A DNA stretch of 31,800 nucleotides, from positions 40,757 to 72,556 of the forward strand of contig PBJL01000032.1 of assembly GCA_002721105.1 (NCBI GenBank), written 5' to 3'. The stretch's first letter is position 1; each line of letters opens with the position of its first letter. This DNA comes from Acidiferrobacteraceae bacterium. Its GTDB lineage: Bacteria > Pseudomonadota > Gammaproteobacteria > Arenicellales > UBA868. A program made the translations under genes and the position numbers. Below, piece after piece: positions 8,314 through 16,844 of the stretch. Under the pieces are notes generated by a model. That model was not told where the DNA came from. It ran no database searches and was given only the letters and a program-made list of their open reading frames with translations.

Positions 8314-9513
8314 ATGGGTAAACCAAAGATAAGGTGGTTAGTATCTTTACTCATCATTCTTAACATACCTCTAGTATTATTTCTTCGCGCCTGTGATCTT
8401 TTTGGTTTGCGATTTAGATTCGGTGAAATACGGACTCATGTACTTGGTCATTTTGTATTCGACATCGAATATTATCTGCGTAAGAAAAAACTAGTTAACT
8501 CAAAGTCAATTGATCTTTTTTTTATTACAGGCGATACGTCTAATATCCAGTGGCTAAAAATGGTCAAAAGAAAGGTGTTTATATCACCAGTGGTCGAGAT
8601 TCTTTTTCGAGCTAATGCGCTATTGCCAAACTATAAAACTTATCAAATTGAAAAAATACCAGAAAGAGTATCTAGTCGGGACTATGATGGCATTTTCGAA
8701 CGAACCGAACTAGAGATAGCCTTTACACCTGAAGAAAATGATAAGGGGAAAATTTTTCTACGGAATTTAGGGATAGAGAGTACCGATAAATTTATTTGTC
8801 TAATGGTAAGGGACGCGGCGTATAAAAACTCACTATCTGAAAAAAGAGATTGGTCATATCATAACTACAGAGATTCAAACATCAATACCTATGTAGAAGC
8901 AATTAATGCCCTTGCTGACAAAGGGTATTGGGTGTTTCGTATGGGTAAACTCGTTATCGATCCATTAAATACATTACATGCAAAAATTATCGATTATGCT
9001 TCTAGTGACTTGCGTAACGATTTTATGGATATATGGTTGAGCGCTAATTGCTCGATGTGTATTTCGACGGGATTCGGATTGGATGAAGTCCCTGGTATAA
9101 ATGACATACCAACAGTTTTTGTTAATCTGCTACCGTTGCAACACATCCCGCTATACAAATTCAGCCTAACCCACCCAAAACGACTAATATGGCGTGAAAC
9201 GGGAGATCTCCTAAACATTGATGAATATATGCAACATTCGTATATATCATCAGGTGAATATGAAGCAGCAGGTATAAGAATTGTCGATTTGACTTCAGAA
9301 GAAATTAACAAAACCGTTATGGAAATGGAATCAGTCCTAAGAGGAGAGCGCTTACTTTCTGACGCTCAGCTTCACTACCAAGAACAATTGATACAGAGCA
9401 TTTTTGATTTAGATAAGGAAAAAAAAAGAAGGTATCAATATCATCTAGATAAGCGTGCCGGCATCGCATCCATGTTCCTAGACCAGCATTTAGCGGGTAA
9501 TAGAAAAAAATAG
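8314..9513 (+). CDS. TIGR04372-type glycosyltransferase
   Basis: A 399-residue protein I recognise as the TIGR04372 family of putative glycosyltransferases. Diagnostic segments are FICLMVRDAAY, the RDWSYHNYRDSNINTYVEAI region, a GYWVFRMGK segment, and ISTGFGLDEVPGI near the C-terminal lobe. The N-terminus has one hydrophobic segment (about residues 9-24), so it may be membrane-attached. A ribosome-binding-like AGAAAGG lies about 15 bp upstream of the ATG. It is the last gene of the five-gene cluster, and its 3' end overlaps the convergent tupA by 24 bp. It presumably transfers the sugar modified by the preceding enzymes. Donor and acceptor cannot be told from sequence. Confidence 0.82.
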   Translation: MGKPKIRWLVSLLIILNIPLVLFLRACDLFGLRFRFGEIRTHVLGHFVFDIEYYLRKKKLVNSKSIDLFFITGDTSNIQWLKMVKRKVFISPVVEILFRANALLPNYKTYQIEKIPERVSSRDYDGIFERTELEIAFTPEENDKGKIFLRNLGIESTDKFICLMVRDAAYKNSLSEKRDWSYHNYRDSNINTYVEAINALADKGYWVFRMGKLVIDPLNTLHAKIIDYASSDLRNDFMDIWLSANCSMCISTGFGLDEVPGINDIPTVFVNLLPLQHIPLYKFSLTHPKRLIWRETGDLLNIDEYMQHSYISSGEYEAAGIRIVDLTSEEINKTVMEMESVLRGERLLSDAQLHYQEQLIQSIFDLDKEKKRRYQYHLDKRAGIASMFLDQHLAGNRKK

Positions 9514-10332
9514 TTGCTGTCCATTGATCCGGTATGCATCTATCGCCGATTGCCCCTCTTGACCTATTAACCAGTCAATAAGAGCTTGGCCTTCAGAACC
9601 TTTTACGTGTAAATACCTTTTCGGGTTAACCAATATCGCACTATATTCGTTCAGCAAATCATTGGTTCTTTGAAAAAGGATTTTATGACCTCTTTTATTT
9701 CTAAAATTTATCCATGTGCCCCGATCTGATAGGATGTAAGCATCATTATTCACTGCTATATTCAAAGCAGCTCCCATACCCGATCCGGTTTCCATATACC
9801 AATCAGAATTGCTGATATTATTGTTATCTAAAGAAACTGTCTCCCACAAACGAATTTCTCTTTTGTGTGTCCCAGAATCATCTCCACGCGATACAAAAGA
9901 TGATTGTGTTTCCCATATTTTAGAAAATGCACTAGAAGCTGTTGTCGTCTTACGAATCGCCGCTGGATCGTGAGGCGGCCCTATGATGACAAAATCGTTA
10001 TACATGATTGGAATCCGCTCCACTCCAAAACCGCTTTGTACAAATTCTTCCTCATCTAGCTTTGAATGGACAAGGACCACATCTGCATCGCCATTCTTTG
10101 CGTTCCTTAAAGCTTGGCCTGTTCCACTCGATATTACCTTTACATCAATGCCAGTCGTCTTTGTGAATTTGGGAATTATATTGTCCAGAAGTCCTGAATT
10201 CACTGTCGATGTTGTTGATTGCAGTAATAAGATTCGCTCCCCAGCATTAGCATACCCAAAAAATGCTAGCCATATAAAAATGATTCCTAGCCCTTTATGA
10301 AGAAAGCGCTTAAGTCGCTTATCGTTAATCAT
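9490..10332 (-). CDS. tupA: Tungstate-type ABC transporter substrate-binding protein (TupA-like), orphan
   Basis: A periplasmic oxyanion-binding protein of the TupA family, about 280 residues. A signal peptide runs through FIWLAFFGYANA, with cleavage likely before GERILL. The family features are TTSTVNSGLLDNIIPKFTK, the GTGQALRNAKNGDADVVLVH segment, MYNDFVIIGPPHDPAAI, SRGDDSGTHKRE and GMGAALNIA. TTSTxxSG and the DSGTH region hold the oxyanion. An in-frame TTG at 10353, preceded by AAGAAGAAG, would add seven residues; I prefer ATG 10332. No TupB permease or TupC ATPase gene lies beside it: downstream is the convergent glycosyltransferase, upstream a divergent rhodanese. Tungstate versus molybdate preference cannot be decided here. 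Confidence 0.85.
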   Translation of the reverse strand: MINDKRLKRFLHKGLGIIFIWLAFFGYANAGERILLLQSTTSTVNSGLLDNIIPKFTKTTGIDVKVISSGTGQALRNAKNGDADVVLVHSKLDEEEFVQSGFGVERIPIMYNDFVIIGPPHDPAAIRKTTTASSAFSKIWETQSSFVSRGDDSGTHKREIRLWETVSLDNNNISNSDWYMETGSGMGAALNIAVNNDAYILSDRGTWINFRNKRGHKILFQRTNDLLNEYSAILVNPKRYLHVKGSEGQALIDWLIGQEGQSAIDAYRINGQQLFFSITR

Positions 10333-10608
10333 TTTGACTCGTTCGTTAGACAAAATTCTTCTTCTTGTTCCACAGGCTAATCTTTAGGGTATTAGTAAAA
10401 TATGCTACTTTATTTTGCTAGCTTTCAGCTATCCAGAGAAGTAGCGAGTTAAATTTATAATAAATATTGCATCTTATTCTATAATTAGACAAATCCTCAT
10501 TATAATTATTCCTTCCATGAACCGTAAAACCTTATCTTAAAAACATTTTCAAAACTATCGTCCAAGATAAATAGATTATCTTAGTACTTGTTTGTTACCC
10601 TTTTAGCC
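10333..10608. promoter_or_regulatory. Divergent intergenic region between tupA and the rhodanese gene
   Basis: AT-rich, 276 bp, and must hold the promoters of both divergent genes. I see a 7-bp inverted repeat GCTACTT/AAGTAGC at 10404-10410 and 10439-10445 with a 28-nt loop, but no convincing -35/-10 pair and no ModE-like palindrome that I could defend. Confidence 0.35.
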
Positions 10609-11427
10609 ATGAATAAACAGAATCCAATTCTAATCGACGCATCACAATTGAATTCCCAGATAGGGAATTCTAACCTTCAAATAATCAATCTTTGCAGCTC
10701 TCCTGAATATAACAATCTACTGTTACCACGCTCAATGTGGTTAGATCATAGAGACCTATACAACCATCATACACCCACACCTGGATTGGTCCCGCCAACC
10801 AACAATTTAAAAGAATTAATGTCTCGTATCGGACTCAGAAAAGAATTACAGGTTATTGCCTACGATGACGAAGGCGGCGGGCATGCATCCCGCCTTGTCT
10901 GGTTACTGCACCTAATCAACCATCGCTATGCAGCAGTTTTGAATGGCGGAATCCACAATTGGATAGCGGAGGGACTCCAAACTTCTCCAAAAGACACTAT
11001 CGCAACACGAATTGACTATGATGAAATAAATAGAGATGAGTCAGTAATCGCCAACAAAAAATACATCATTGATCGACTTGACGATCCGGAAATAATCCTA
11101 CTTGATGCTCGCACATCTAAGGAATATTCGGGTCAAAAGTTATTTTCAACACGTGGTGGCCATATACCCGGTGCGATCAATCTTAACTGGATAGAATCAA
11201 TCGATCGCAAACGCAATTTTCGATTGAAAAAAACGAGTGAACTAGAAACTATATTAGATGATAAAAATATTTCAAAAGATAAAGAAATAATTGTTTATTG
11301 CCAAACGCATCATCGTTCTGCTCATAGCTGGGTAATGCTAAAATATCTAAACTATCCCAAGGTGAGAGGATATGCCGGCTCATGGTCGGAATGGGGCAAT
11401 GATTTAAATACACCAATACATCAGTAA
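10609..11427 (+). CDS. Thiosulfate/3-mercaptopyruvate sulfurtransferase (two-domain rhodanese, RhdA-like)
   Basis: A 272-residue tandem rhodanese. The N-terminal inactive domain contains the DDEGGGHASRLVWLL and VLNGGIHNWIAEG segments; the C-terminal domain has LLDARTSKEYSG, RGGHIPGAINLNW and the active-site loop CQTHHRS. The CQTHHR loop is that of Azotobacter vinelandii RhdA, which prefers thiosulfate and can carry a persulfide. It therefore probably moves sulfane sulfur in the cytoplasm, fitting a sulfur-oxidising host with AprMBA. ATG 10609 is preferred to TTG 10588, which would add seven residues outside the family pattern. msrB follows 93 bp downstream on the same strand. Confidence 0.9.
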   Translation: MNKQNPILIDASQLNSQIGNSNLQIINLCSSPEYNNLLLPRSMWLDHRDLYNHHTPTPGLVPPTNNLKELMSRIGLRKELQVIAYDDEGGGHASRLVWLLHLINHRYAAVLNGGIHNWIAEGLQTSPKDTIATRIDYDEINRDESVIANKKYIIDRLDDPEIILLDARTSKEYSGQKLFSTRGGHIPGAINLNWIESIDRKRNFRLKKTSELETILDDKNISKDKEIIVYCQTHHRSAHSWVMLKYLNYPKVRGYAGSWSEWGNDLNTPIHQ

Positions 11428-11520
11428 TGACAAATCCAATTGATACTGCAATCAACAAAAAAACTATTTAAACCATCATAATTTCTAATTCATAGGTAAA
11501 AAGAAAGGATACAAATACCA

Positions 11521-11928
11521 ATGAAAAATAATTTTTTTAAAACTGAAAATGAATGGCGCGAACAATTAACACCAGAACAATTCAAAGTTTGTCGCCTCAA
11601 AGCAACTGAGTCACCCTTCAGTGGTGCATTTTATAACTGCACTGAACATGGAAATTATTCATGCGTTTGCTGTGAAAATATTCTGTTCACTTCAATAGAC
11701 AAGTTTGATTCTGGAAGTGGATGGCCAAGTTTCATGCAACCATATTCTGAAGATGCGATCAGCTTCGAAACCGATGATGCCTATGGAATGCATCGCGTAG
11801 AAGTACTTTGCTCAAAGTGTAATTCCCATCTAGGGCATATATTTGATGATGGCCCTCAACCATCTGGGAAACGGTACTGTATTAATTCTATTTCTTTGAA
11901 ATTTAATAAATCTAAAATTTCAGACTAA
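11521..11928 (+). CDS. msrB: Peptide methionine (R)-S-oxide reductase MsrB
   Basis: MsrB reduces methionine-R-sulfoxide in oxidised proteins. The 135-residue protein contains the two zinc-binding CxxC pairs (CVCC and CSKC), the FDSGSGWPSF substrate loop, the HRVEVLC strand, GHIFDDGP and the catalytic Cys in RYCINSISL. The position that carries a resolving cysteine in some MsrBs is serine here (DSGSGW), a common variant. A ribosome-binding site AAAGGA lies about ten bases before the ATG. The stop overlaps the stop of the convergent transglycosylase gene by 4 bp. No signal peptide, so it should act in the cytoplasm. Confidence 0.95.
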   Translation: MKNNFFKTENEWREQLTPEQFKVCRLKATESPFSGAFYNCTEHGNYSCVCCENILFTSIDKFDSGSGWPSFMQPYSEDAISFETDDAYGMHRVEVLCSKCNSHLGHIFDDGPQPSGKRYCINSISLKFNKSKISD

Positions 11929-14357
11929 CGAGTCCGGGGTTCCACTAATGGCACTTGAATTTGATCACCCTGATGCGGCACCTGAGATCTTAAGGAGGGG
12001 TTATAACGAGTCATAATCCAAACTGGTAGATCAAATTTTCTTGATATAGCCCACAAACTATCGCCTCTCAATGCGGTGTAAGGATATACGTCCACCACCT
12101 TGAAGGTTTGACGAAATTCTTCCACTAGCATTCGGTGATAATCTTGGCGTTCTCGCTGAAAAGTATCTAACTGTTTTTCTGAAGTGATAGGAAGAAGTAG
12201 TACATCTCCGATATATAAAGATTCGCTAGACATATCGTGATTTAGCTGCCTTATCATGTCCAAATCAGTAATCATTAACCAGTCAGCATAGTGCTCCAAT
12301 GTTTCTGTTGCTTCTGCATTGATTCTAAATATCTTTTTTCCATTAATGTCGGCTACCTGAACACTAAAATCAAACGTCTGATCTAATGGACTCAAACCGA
12401 GAGGATGTTGATATTTTTCAGCCCATACTCCTGGTATCACTAATTTTTGCTCCGGCAAAATGACATCTTCATTTCCAAGTTTATTAAAGAGGATTAGTTG
12501 CTCACATTTAATGCCATACTGATTAGCTATACCGCAAGCTGTTTCACCCTGACGAACTACATGCTCCAAATCTCCGCCACCTTCTGAAACGATTTTTGAC
12601 CCGTTAAATTGTGGTATGCGTAAAGCCTGACCTGGAAAAATTAAAGAACCTAAATTTAATCCATTTGTTTCCAGTAAAATTTTACAAGTTATGCCGTATT
12701 TGGAAGCAATTACGCATACAGTGTCATCCTGACGGACAACATATGACTGATACTGATCTTTTTGTTGAACCGAAGCTGGAATCAGTAGATATTGATTGAC
12801 CTTCAAGATGGATTTACGAGCAAGATTGTTAGCCGATAAAAGTGCATCACAAGCAACTCCAAATTTATGAGCTATACTGCATGCCGAGTCACCCTTACGA
12901 ACACGATATCCTCCTGGATCTCGAACTAAAGGTTGTTCGCGGTCTAGATTTTTTGGGATTTCAAGTCTCTGACCAATCTGTATAGTTGCGCTCGCGTCAA
13001 GGCGATTTAGCTCAATTAAATCCAGACAACGCACTTGGAAAGCATTAGCGACACCGCATGCGGTATCACCATTTTTTACAATATAGCGTGAAAACAAAGA
13101 TTTGTCTGATTCTGGTGTCATTCTTGATAAGGTTGTTATTTGATCTTTCCAGCTTCGATTATCTCGTGGAAGGCGTAACCTATAATCCGTGGGAATAAGG
13201 CGCCATTCCTGCCATACAAAACGCGTTAAAGCCGGATTATATTGACGTAAATCGGCTCTACTAATACCAAAGACAGTTTCAACTCTCTTTAGCGATACGG
13301 GCGTAGTTAATAATAATGTCTGATAGTCAATAGGTTTTATTTGATCTCTTTGACCGAAATATCGATTAGCATTTTTGGCTACATGTCTAGCAGCTAAAAA
13401 AGTTGCGTAAAAGTTTTTCACTGCTACCTGAAAACTTGGCGATTCATAGTTATCTAAAACAAGCGAGTAATCTGGCCCATGCTTCACAATAGCCCGGCGC
13501 ATTCCGTTCACTCCGTAATTATAGGAAGTTATGACGAACGGGCTAACATCACTTGAGGTTGCTTCCGGCAAGATTTTTTTTGAAGCACTCATAAGAGAAA
13601 CATAGCTTTTTGAAAGATATGCTGCTGCCGCATAGGTAGCCAATTCTGGATCCAACCGTTCGTCCACTGTCGCAGTCAAATTTAGTCCGAGCTCTTTAGC
13701 AGTGCCAGGCATAATTTGCCATAAACCCGCAGCTCCAAGTCGAGAGTACGCAGCTGGGTCATAAAAGGATTCGACTAACGGAAGATATTGGATATCAGAT
13801 GGTAATCCTGCTCGACTTAAAACATTCCTCACTAAGGCCCCATATAGATCATATCTTTTTAATGCTTGGTAAAACCGATCTCGGTTGCCGCTTTGGCAGC
13901 GTATTCCATCGATCGCATCTTTTATAATAGCTACTGATCTCTTCGGGAATAGAGCAAGTAACGCCCTATCTTCAGAATTTGAAATTCGAATACCCGCGTC
14001 TATGTCATCCGCCAAATTTTTAAGTTTTTTTCTTATTTCCACTTTGTGCCGCTCAACAACATCAGAAACTTTTTTTCCTCCACAACTCTCACCCGACAGT
14101 ACTCGGTAAACCCGCTCCGGATTAGTTTTATCATGCAAAATAGCGTCAGTGCTTACCCATCGACTGTAAACGTCTATCCAAAAATCCACACGAGGCCAAA
14201 TATCCTTAGGGCACGGTATAGCGAGTGTGCACTCAAGCCTATGATTATTGACTCGCTGAGCTGTAACTTCTTGAAAACTATCTAATACAAAAAATGACAA
14301 AAAAACAAGAATACCGGCAATGAATTTGTAAAACATCTTATACTTAGATTTAATCAC
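11925..14357 (-). CDS. Membrane-bound lytic murein transglycosylase (MltD-like) with multiple LysM repeats
   Basis: An exported 810-residue peptidoglycan lyase. An N-terminal hydrophobic signal (residues 10-34) is followed by an SLT domain. Its catalytic glutamate is E196 in LPLVESFYDP, then LGAAGLWQIMPGTAKELG and ITSYNYGVNGM. The C-terminal half has four cysteine-bearing LysM repeats (about 424-468, 484-527, 539-582, 598-642) and a fifth without cysteine (758-803). LysM-like segments also occur near 355-397 and 688-723. In each of the four, two cysteines sit ten positions apart (434/444, 493/503, 548/558, 608/618), probably an intradomain disulfide in the periplasm. E. coli MltD is 452 residues, so this is much longer. 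GTG 14357 gives a lysine-rich signal start; ATG 14336 is an alternative. Confidence 0.9.
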   Translation of the reverse strand: MIKSKYKMFYKFIAGILVFLSFFVLDSFQEVTAQRVNNHRLECTLAIPCPKDIWPRVDFWIDVYSRWVSTDAILHDKTNPERVYRVLSGESCGGKKVSDVVERHKVEIRKKLKNLADDIDAGIRISNSEDRALLALFPKRSVAIIKDAIDGIRCQSGNRDRFYQALKRYDLYGALVRNVLSRAGLPSDIQYLPLVESFYDPAAYSRLGAAGLWQIMPGTAKELGLNLTATVDERLDPELATYAAAAYLSKSYVSLMSASKKILPEATSSDVSPFVITSYNYGVNGMRRAIVKHGPDYSLVLDNYESPSFQVAVKNFYATFLAARHVAKNANRYFGQRDQIKPIDYQTLLLTTPVSLKRVETVFGISRADLRQYNPALTRFVWQEWRLIPTDYRLRLPRDNRSWKDQITTLSRMTPESDKSLFSRYIVKNGDTACGVANAFQVRCLDLIELNRLDASATIQIGQRLEIPKNLDREQPLVRDPGGYRVRKGDSACSIAHKFGVACDALLSANNLARKSILKVNQYLLIPASVQQKDQYQSYVVRQDDTVCVIASKYGITCKILLETNGLNLGSLIFPGQALRIPQFNGSKIVSEGGGDLEHVVRQGETACGIANQYGIKCEQLILFNKLGNEDVILPEQKLVIPGVWAEKYQHPLGLSPLDQTFDFSVQVADINGKKIFRINAEATETLEHYADWLMITDLDMIRQLNHDMSSESLYIGDVLLLPITSEKQLDTFQRERQDYHRMLVEEFRQTFKVVDVYPYTALRGDSLWAISRKFDLPVWIMTRYNPSLRSQVPHQGDQIQVPLVEPRTR

Positions 14358-14638
14358 TACGTTGATATTTCACAATAAGAATTCGCCGTGTTAATAAAAG
14401 CCAAATAATTACTAGCAATATGGCCAAAAAAATGGTGCGTCAACACCTTTTCTGATAGGAGTTCAAAATACTTATTTCGCCATAAAAATCTATTTCTATT
14501 GATAAAATCATCCTAATTAAGTAAGAAATTAAGAAGTCTTTTGTTAGACTTTACGATATTAGAGCAGTTTGGGAATTTTATCGCAAAAATACATTGATCT
14601 ATTAATTCCGTTTAAATTCGCTTATAACTTTTCTTACC
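14358..14638. promoter_or_regulatory. Divergent intergenic region between the transglycosylase and fumarase genes
   Basis: AT-rich, 281 bp, upstream of both genes. Two small hairpins are visible: GGTG-CGTCAA-CACC then TTTT (14434-14451), and AAGTCT-TTTGTT-AGACTT (14534-14551), the latter about 90 bp before the fumarase ATG. Either could be chance. No promoter can be fixed with confidence. Confidence 0.3.
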
Positions 14639-16162
14639 ATGACTATAATTCAACAAGAAGACTTAATCGTTAGCATTGCTGATAGCCTACAGTACATCTC
14701 CTTCTATCATCCGCCTGATTTTGTTCGTGCTATGGCAGATGCTTATCAACGTGAGCAGTCAAATGCTGCACGAAACGCTATGGCACAGATCCTAACAAAT
14801 TCCCGAATGGCATCAGAAGGCCATCGACCTATATGTCAAGACACTGGCATTGTTGTTGTTTTCGTTAAAATTGGCATGGAAATCCGATTCAATGCCAATC
14901 TCACGCTCCAAGAAATGATCGATGAGGGAGTTCGGCGCGCATGGAACCATAAAGAAAATCCACTTCGCGCGTCAGTAGTGGCGCCAGCATTTGGCGAAAG
15001 ACAGAATACCCAAGACAATACTCCCGCTGTGGTACATACTGAATTTGTTCGAGGAGATAAAATCGAATTTGTAATTGCAGCAAAAGGTGGTGGCTCGGAA
15101 AATAAAGCAAAATTAAAAATTTTGAATCCAAGCGACGATATCGTTGAGTGGGTCATAAACACGGTATCTGACCTTGGAGCTGGTTGGTGCCCACCAGGAA
15201 TTCTTGGGCTAGGCGTTGGTGGTACTCCGGAAAAAGCTCTGCTTCTCGCAAAAGAATCTTTGATGTCTCCTATTGATATCGGAGAAATTATCGATAGGGG
15301 CGCTATCACTGAAGTCGAAAAATTGCGTATCGAAATCTATGAAAAAGTAAATGCTCTCGGTATTGGTGCTCAGGGACTCGGTGGCCTAACGACCGTACTA
15401 GACGTTAAGTTATTGGAATATCCAACTCATGCCGCATCTTTGCCAGTTGCTCTAATTCCGAACTGTGCAGCTACTCGCCATATACATTTCAGCCTCGATG
15501 GTTCAGGCCCGATTAAGCTTGAACCTCCACCACCCGATATATGGCCAAAATTAACAGTACAAAATAACGACCAGAGTCGGAGGATCAATCTGGACGCTAT
15601 AAACCATGATGACATCAGAGATTGGAAGCCAGGAGAAACACTTTTGCTATCAGGAACAATTCTTACTGGTCGTGATGCCGCACATAAAAGATTATGTAAG
15701 TTGTTGGAAGCCGGATTACCGCTACCTGATGGGGTTGATTTTACAAATCGGTTCATCTACTACGTTGGGCCTGTAGATCCTGTGGGAGATGAAATAGTTG
15801 GACCAGCTGGGCCAACTACAGCATCCCGGATGGATAAATTTACTAATACGATGCTTGAAAAAACGCAGCTAATTGGAATGATAGGTAAAGGAGAACGAGG
15901 ATCAGAAACCATTGAGTCCATTCGAAAATATCAATCGGTCTATCTGATAGCGGTGGGGGGTGCCGCTTACCTAGTTTCGAAAGCAATCAAGTCTGCTAAA
16001 TTGATCGCATTTGAAGACCTTGGAATGGAAGCCATTTATGAATTTGAGGTTAAAGACATGCCTGTCACGGTTGCAATCGATGTTCATGGAGAATCACTTC
16101 ACTCCATAGGGCCAAAAATCTGGAAAAAAAACATTAGCAATGTCGCAGTTACCATAAATTAA
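14639..16162 (+). CDS. fumA: Class I fumarate hydratase (iron-sulfur)
   Basis: Oxygen-sensitive [4Fe-4S] fumarase of the TCA cycle, interconverting fumarate and malate, 507 residues. The three cluster cysteines are visible in PICQDTG, GWCPPG and PNCAATRH. An N-terminal catalytic domain includes AAKGGGSENKAKL and ILGLGVGGTPEKAL. The C-terminal beta domain has LSGTILTGRDAAHKRL, VGPAGPTTASRMD and MIGKGERG followed by VGGAAYLVSKAIK and FEDLGMEAIYEFEV. Both domains are in one chain, as in E. coli FumA/FumB. pdxH starts 28 bp downstream on the same strand. No good ribosome-binding site precedes ATG 14639, but homology supports it. Confidence 0.95.
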   Translation: MTIIQQEDLIVSIADSLQYISFYHPPDFVRAMADAYQREQSNAARNAMAQILTNSRMASEGHRPICQDTGIVVVFVKIGMEIRFNANLTLQEMIDEGVRRAWNHKENPLRASVVAPAFGERQNTQDNTPAVVHTEFVRGDKIEFVIAAKGGGSENKAKLKILNPSDDIVEWVINTVSDLGAGWCPPGILGLGVGGTPEKALLLAKESLMSPIDIGEIIDRGAITEVEKLRIEIYEKVNALGIGAQGLGGLTTVLDVKLLEYPTHAASLPVALIPNCAATRHIHFSLDGSGPIKLEPPPPDIWPKLTVQNNDQSRRINLDAINHDDIRDWKPGETLLLSGTILTGRDAAHKRLCKLLEAGLPLPDGVDFTNRFIYYVGPVDPVGDEIVGPAGPTTASRMDKFTNTMLEKTQLIGMIGKGERGSETIESIRKYQSVYLIAVGGAAYLVSKAIKSAKLIAFEDLGMEAIYEFEVKDMPVTVAIDVHGESLHSIGPKIWKKNISNVAVTIN

Positions 16163-16190
16163 TTCAATTATAAAACGCATAGGTTTATAC

Positions 16191-16835
16191 ATGCCCATAA
16201 TCCAGGATTACCCAGAACCTGATCTCAACCGAAAGCCCCTTAAGATAGAAGAACTCACTCAGGATCCTATCGCGCAATTTGACAATTGGTTAAAGAACGC
16301 TTATCAAGAAAAATACCCGTTACCAAATGCAATGTCTCTAGCTACCGCATCTAGCGAGAGCATTCCTACAGTCAGAACTGTACTGCTAAAAAACTACGAC
16401 AAAAAAGGTTTCGTGTTCTATACAAACTATGGCAGTCGAAAGGCTCGACAAATTAGTGAAAATGCAAAGGCTTCGCTCTTATTTCCTTGGATTCAGCTAG
16501 GCCGGCAGATCACTATTTTTGGAAATGTCGAAAAAATCTCGCGAAAAGAATCATTAGATTACTTCCACTCTCGACCGCGAGGTAGTCAGCTAGGCGCATG
16601 GGCATCAGGACAAAGTGACATTATCTCGTCACGTAAAATCCTCGAGGAGAATTTCTCCGAAATTGAATTACGTTTCTTCGATGAGGAAGTACCTCTCCCA
16701 GACTTCTGGGGTGGTTATCGAGTACTTCCTGATAGTATAGAATTCTGGCAAAACAGAGCGGATCGCATGCATGATCGGTTCATATATAATCGGACGAAGA
16801 ATGGCGAGTGGACTATCGATCGGCTAGCACCATAA
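16191..16835 (+). CDS. pdxH: Pyridoxamine 5'-phosphate oxidase
   Basis: FMN enzyme that makes pyridoxal 5'-phosphate from the pyridoxine or pyridoxamine phosphate forms. The 214-residue sequence has the full pattern: PNAMSLATASSESIPTVRTVLLK, FVFYTNYGSRKARQI, ASLLFPWIQLGRQITIFG, HSRPRGSQLGAWASGQS, DFWGGYRVLPDSIEFWQNR and the C-terminal RLAP end with the conserved RMHDR. It lies 28 bp after the fumarase gene and is probably co-transcribed with it, although the functions are unrelated. Length is standard. Confidence 0.96.
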   Translation: MPIIQDYPEPDLNRKPLKIEELTQDPIAQFDNWLKNAYQEKYPLPNAMSLATASSESIPTVRTVLLKNYDKKGFVFYTNYGSRKARQISENAKASLLFPWIQLGRQITIFGNVEKISRKESLDYFHSRPRGSQLGAWASGQSDIISSRKILEENFSEIELRFFDEEVPLPDFWGGYRVLPDSIEFWQNRADRMHDRFIYNRTKNGEWTIDRLAP

Positions 16836-16844
16836 TATATATTT

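Noticed and set aside
11521..11928. MsrB lacking an essential cysteine (DSGSGW)
   Set aside because: The catalytic cysteine in RYCINS and the four zinc cysteines are present. Only the optional resolving cysteine is serine, a frequent variant.
14836..15756. Long minus-strand frames inside fumA
   Set aside because: Shadow frames of a highly conserved class I fumarase; no independent start signals or recognisable domains.
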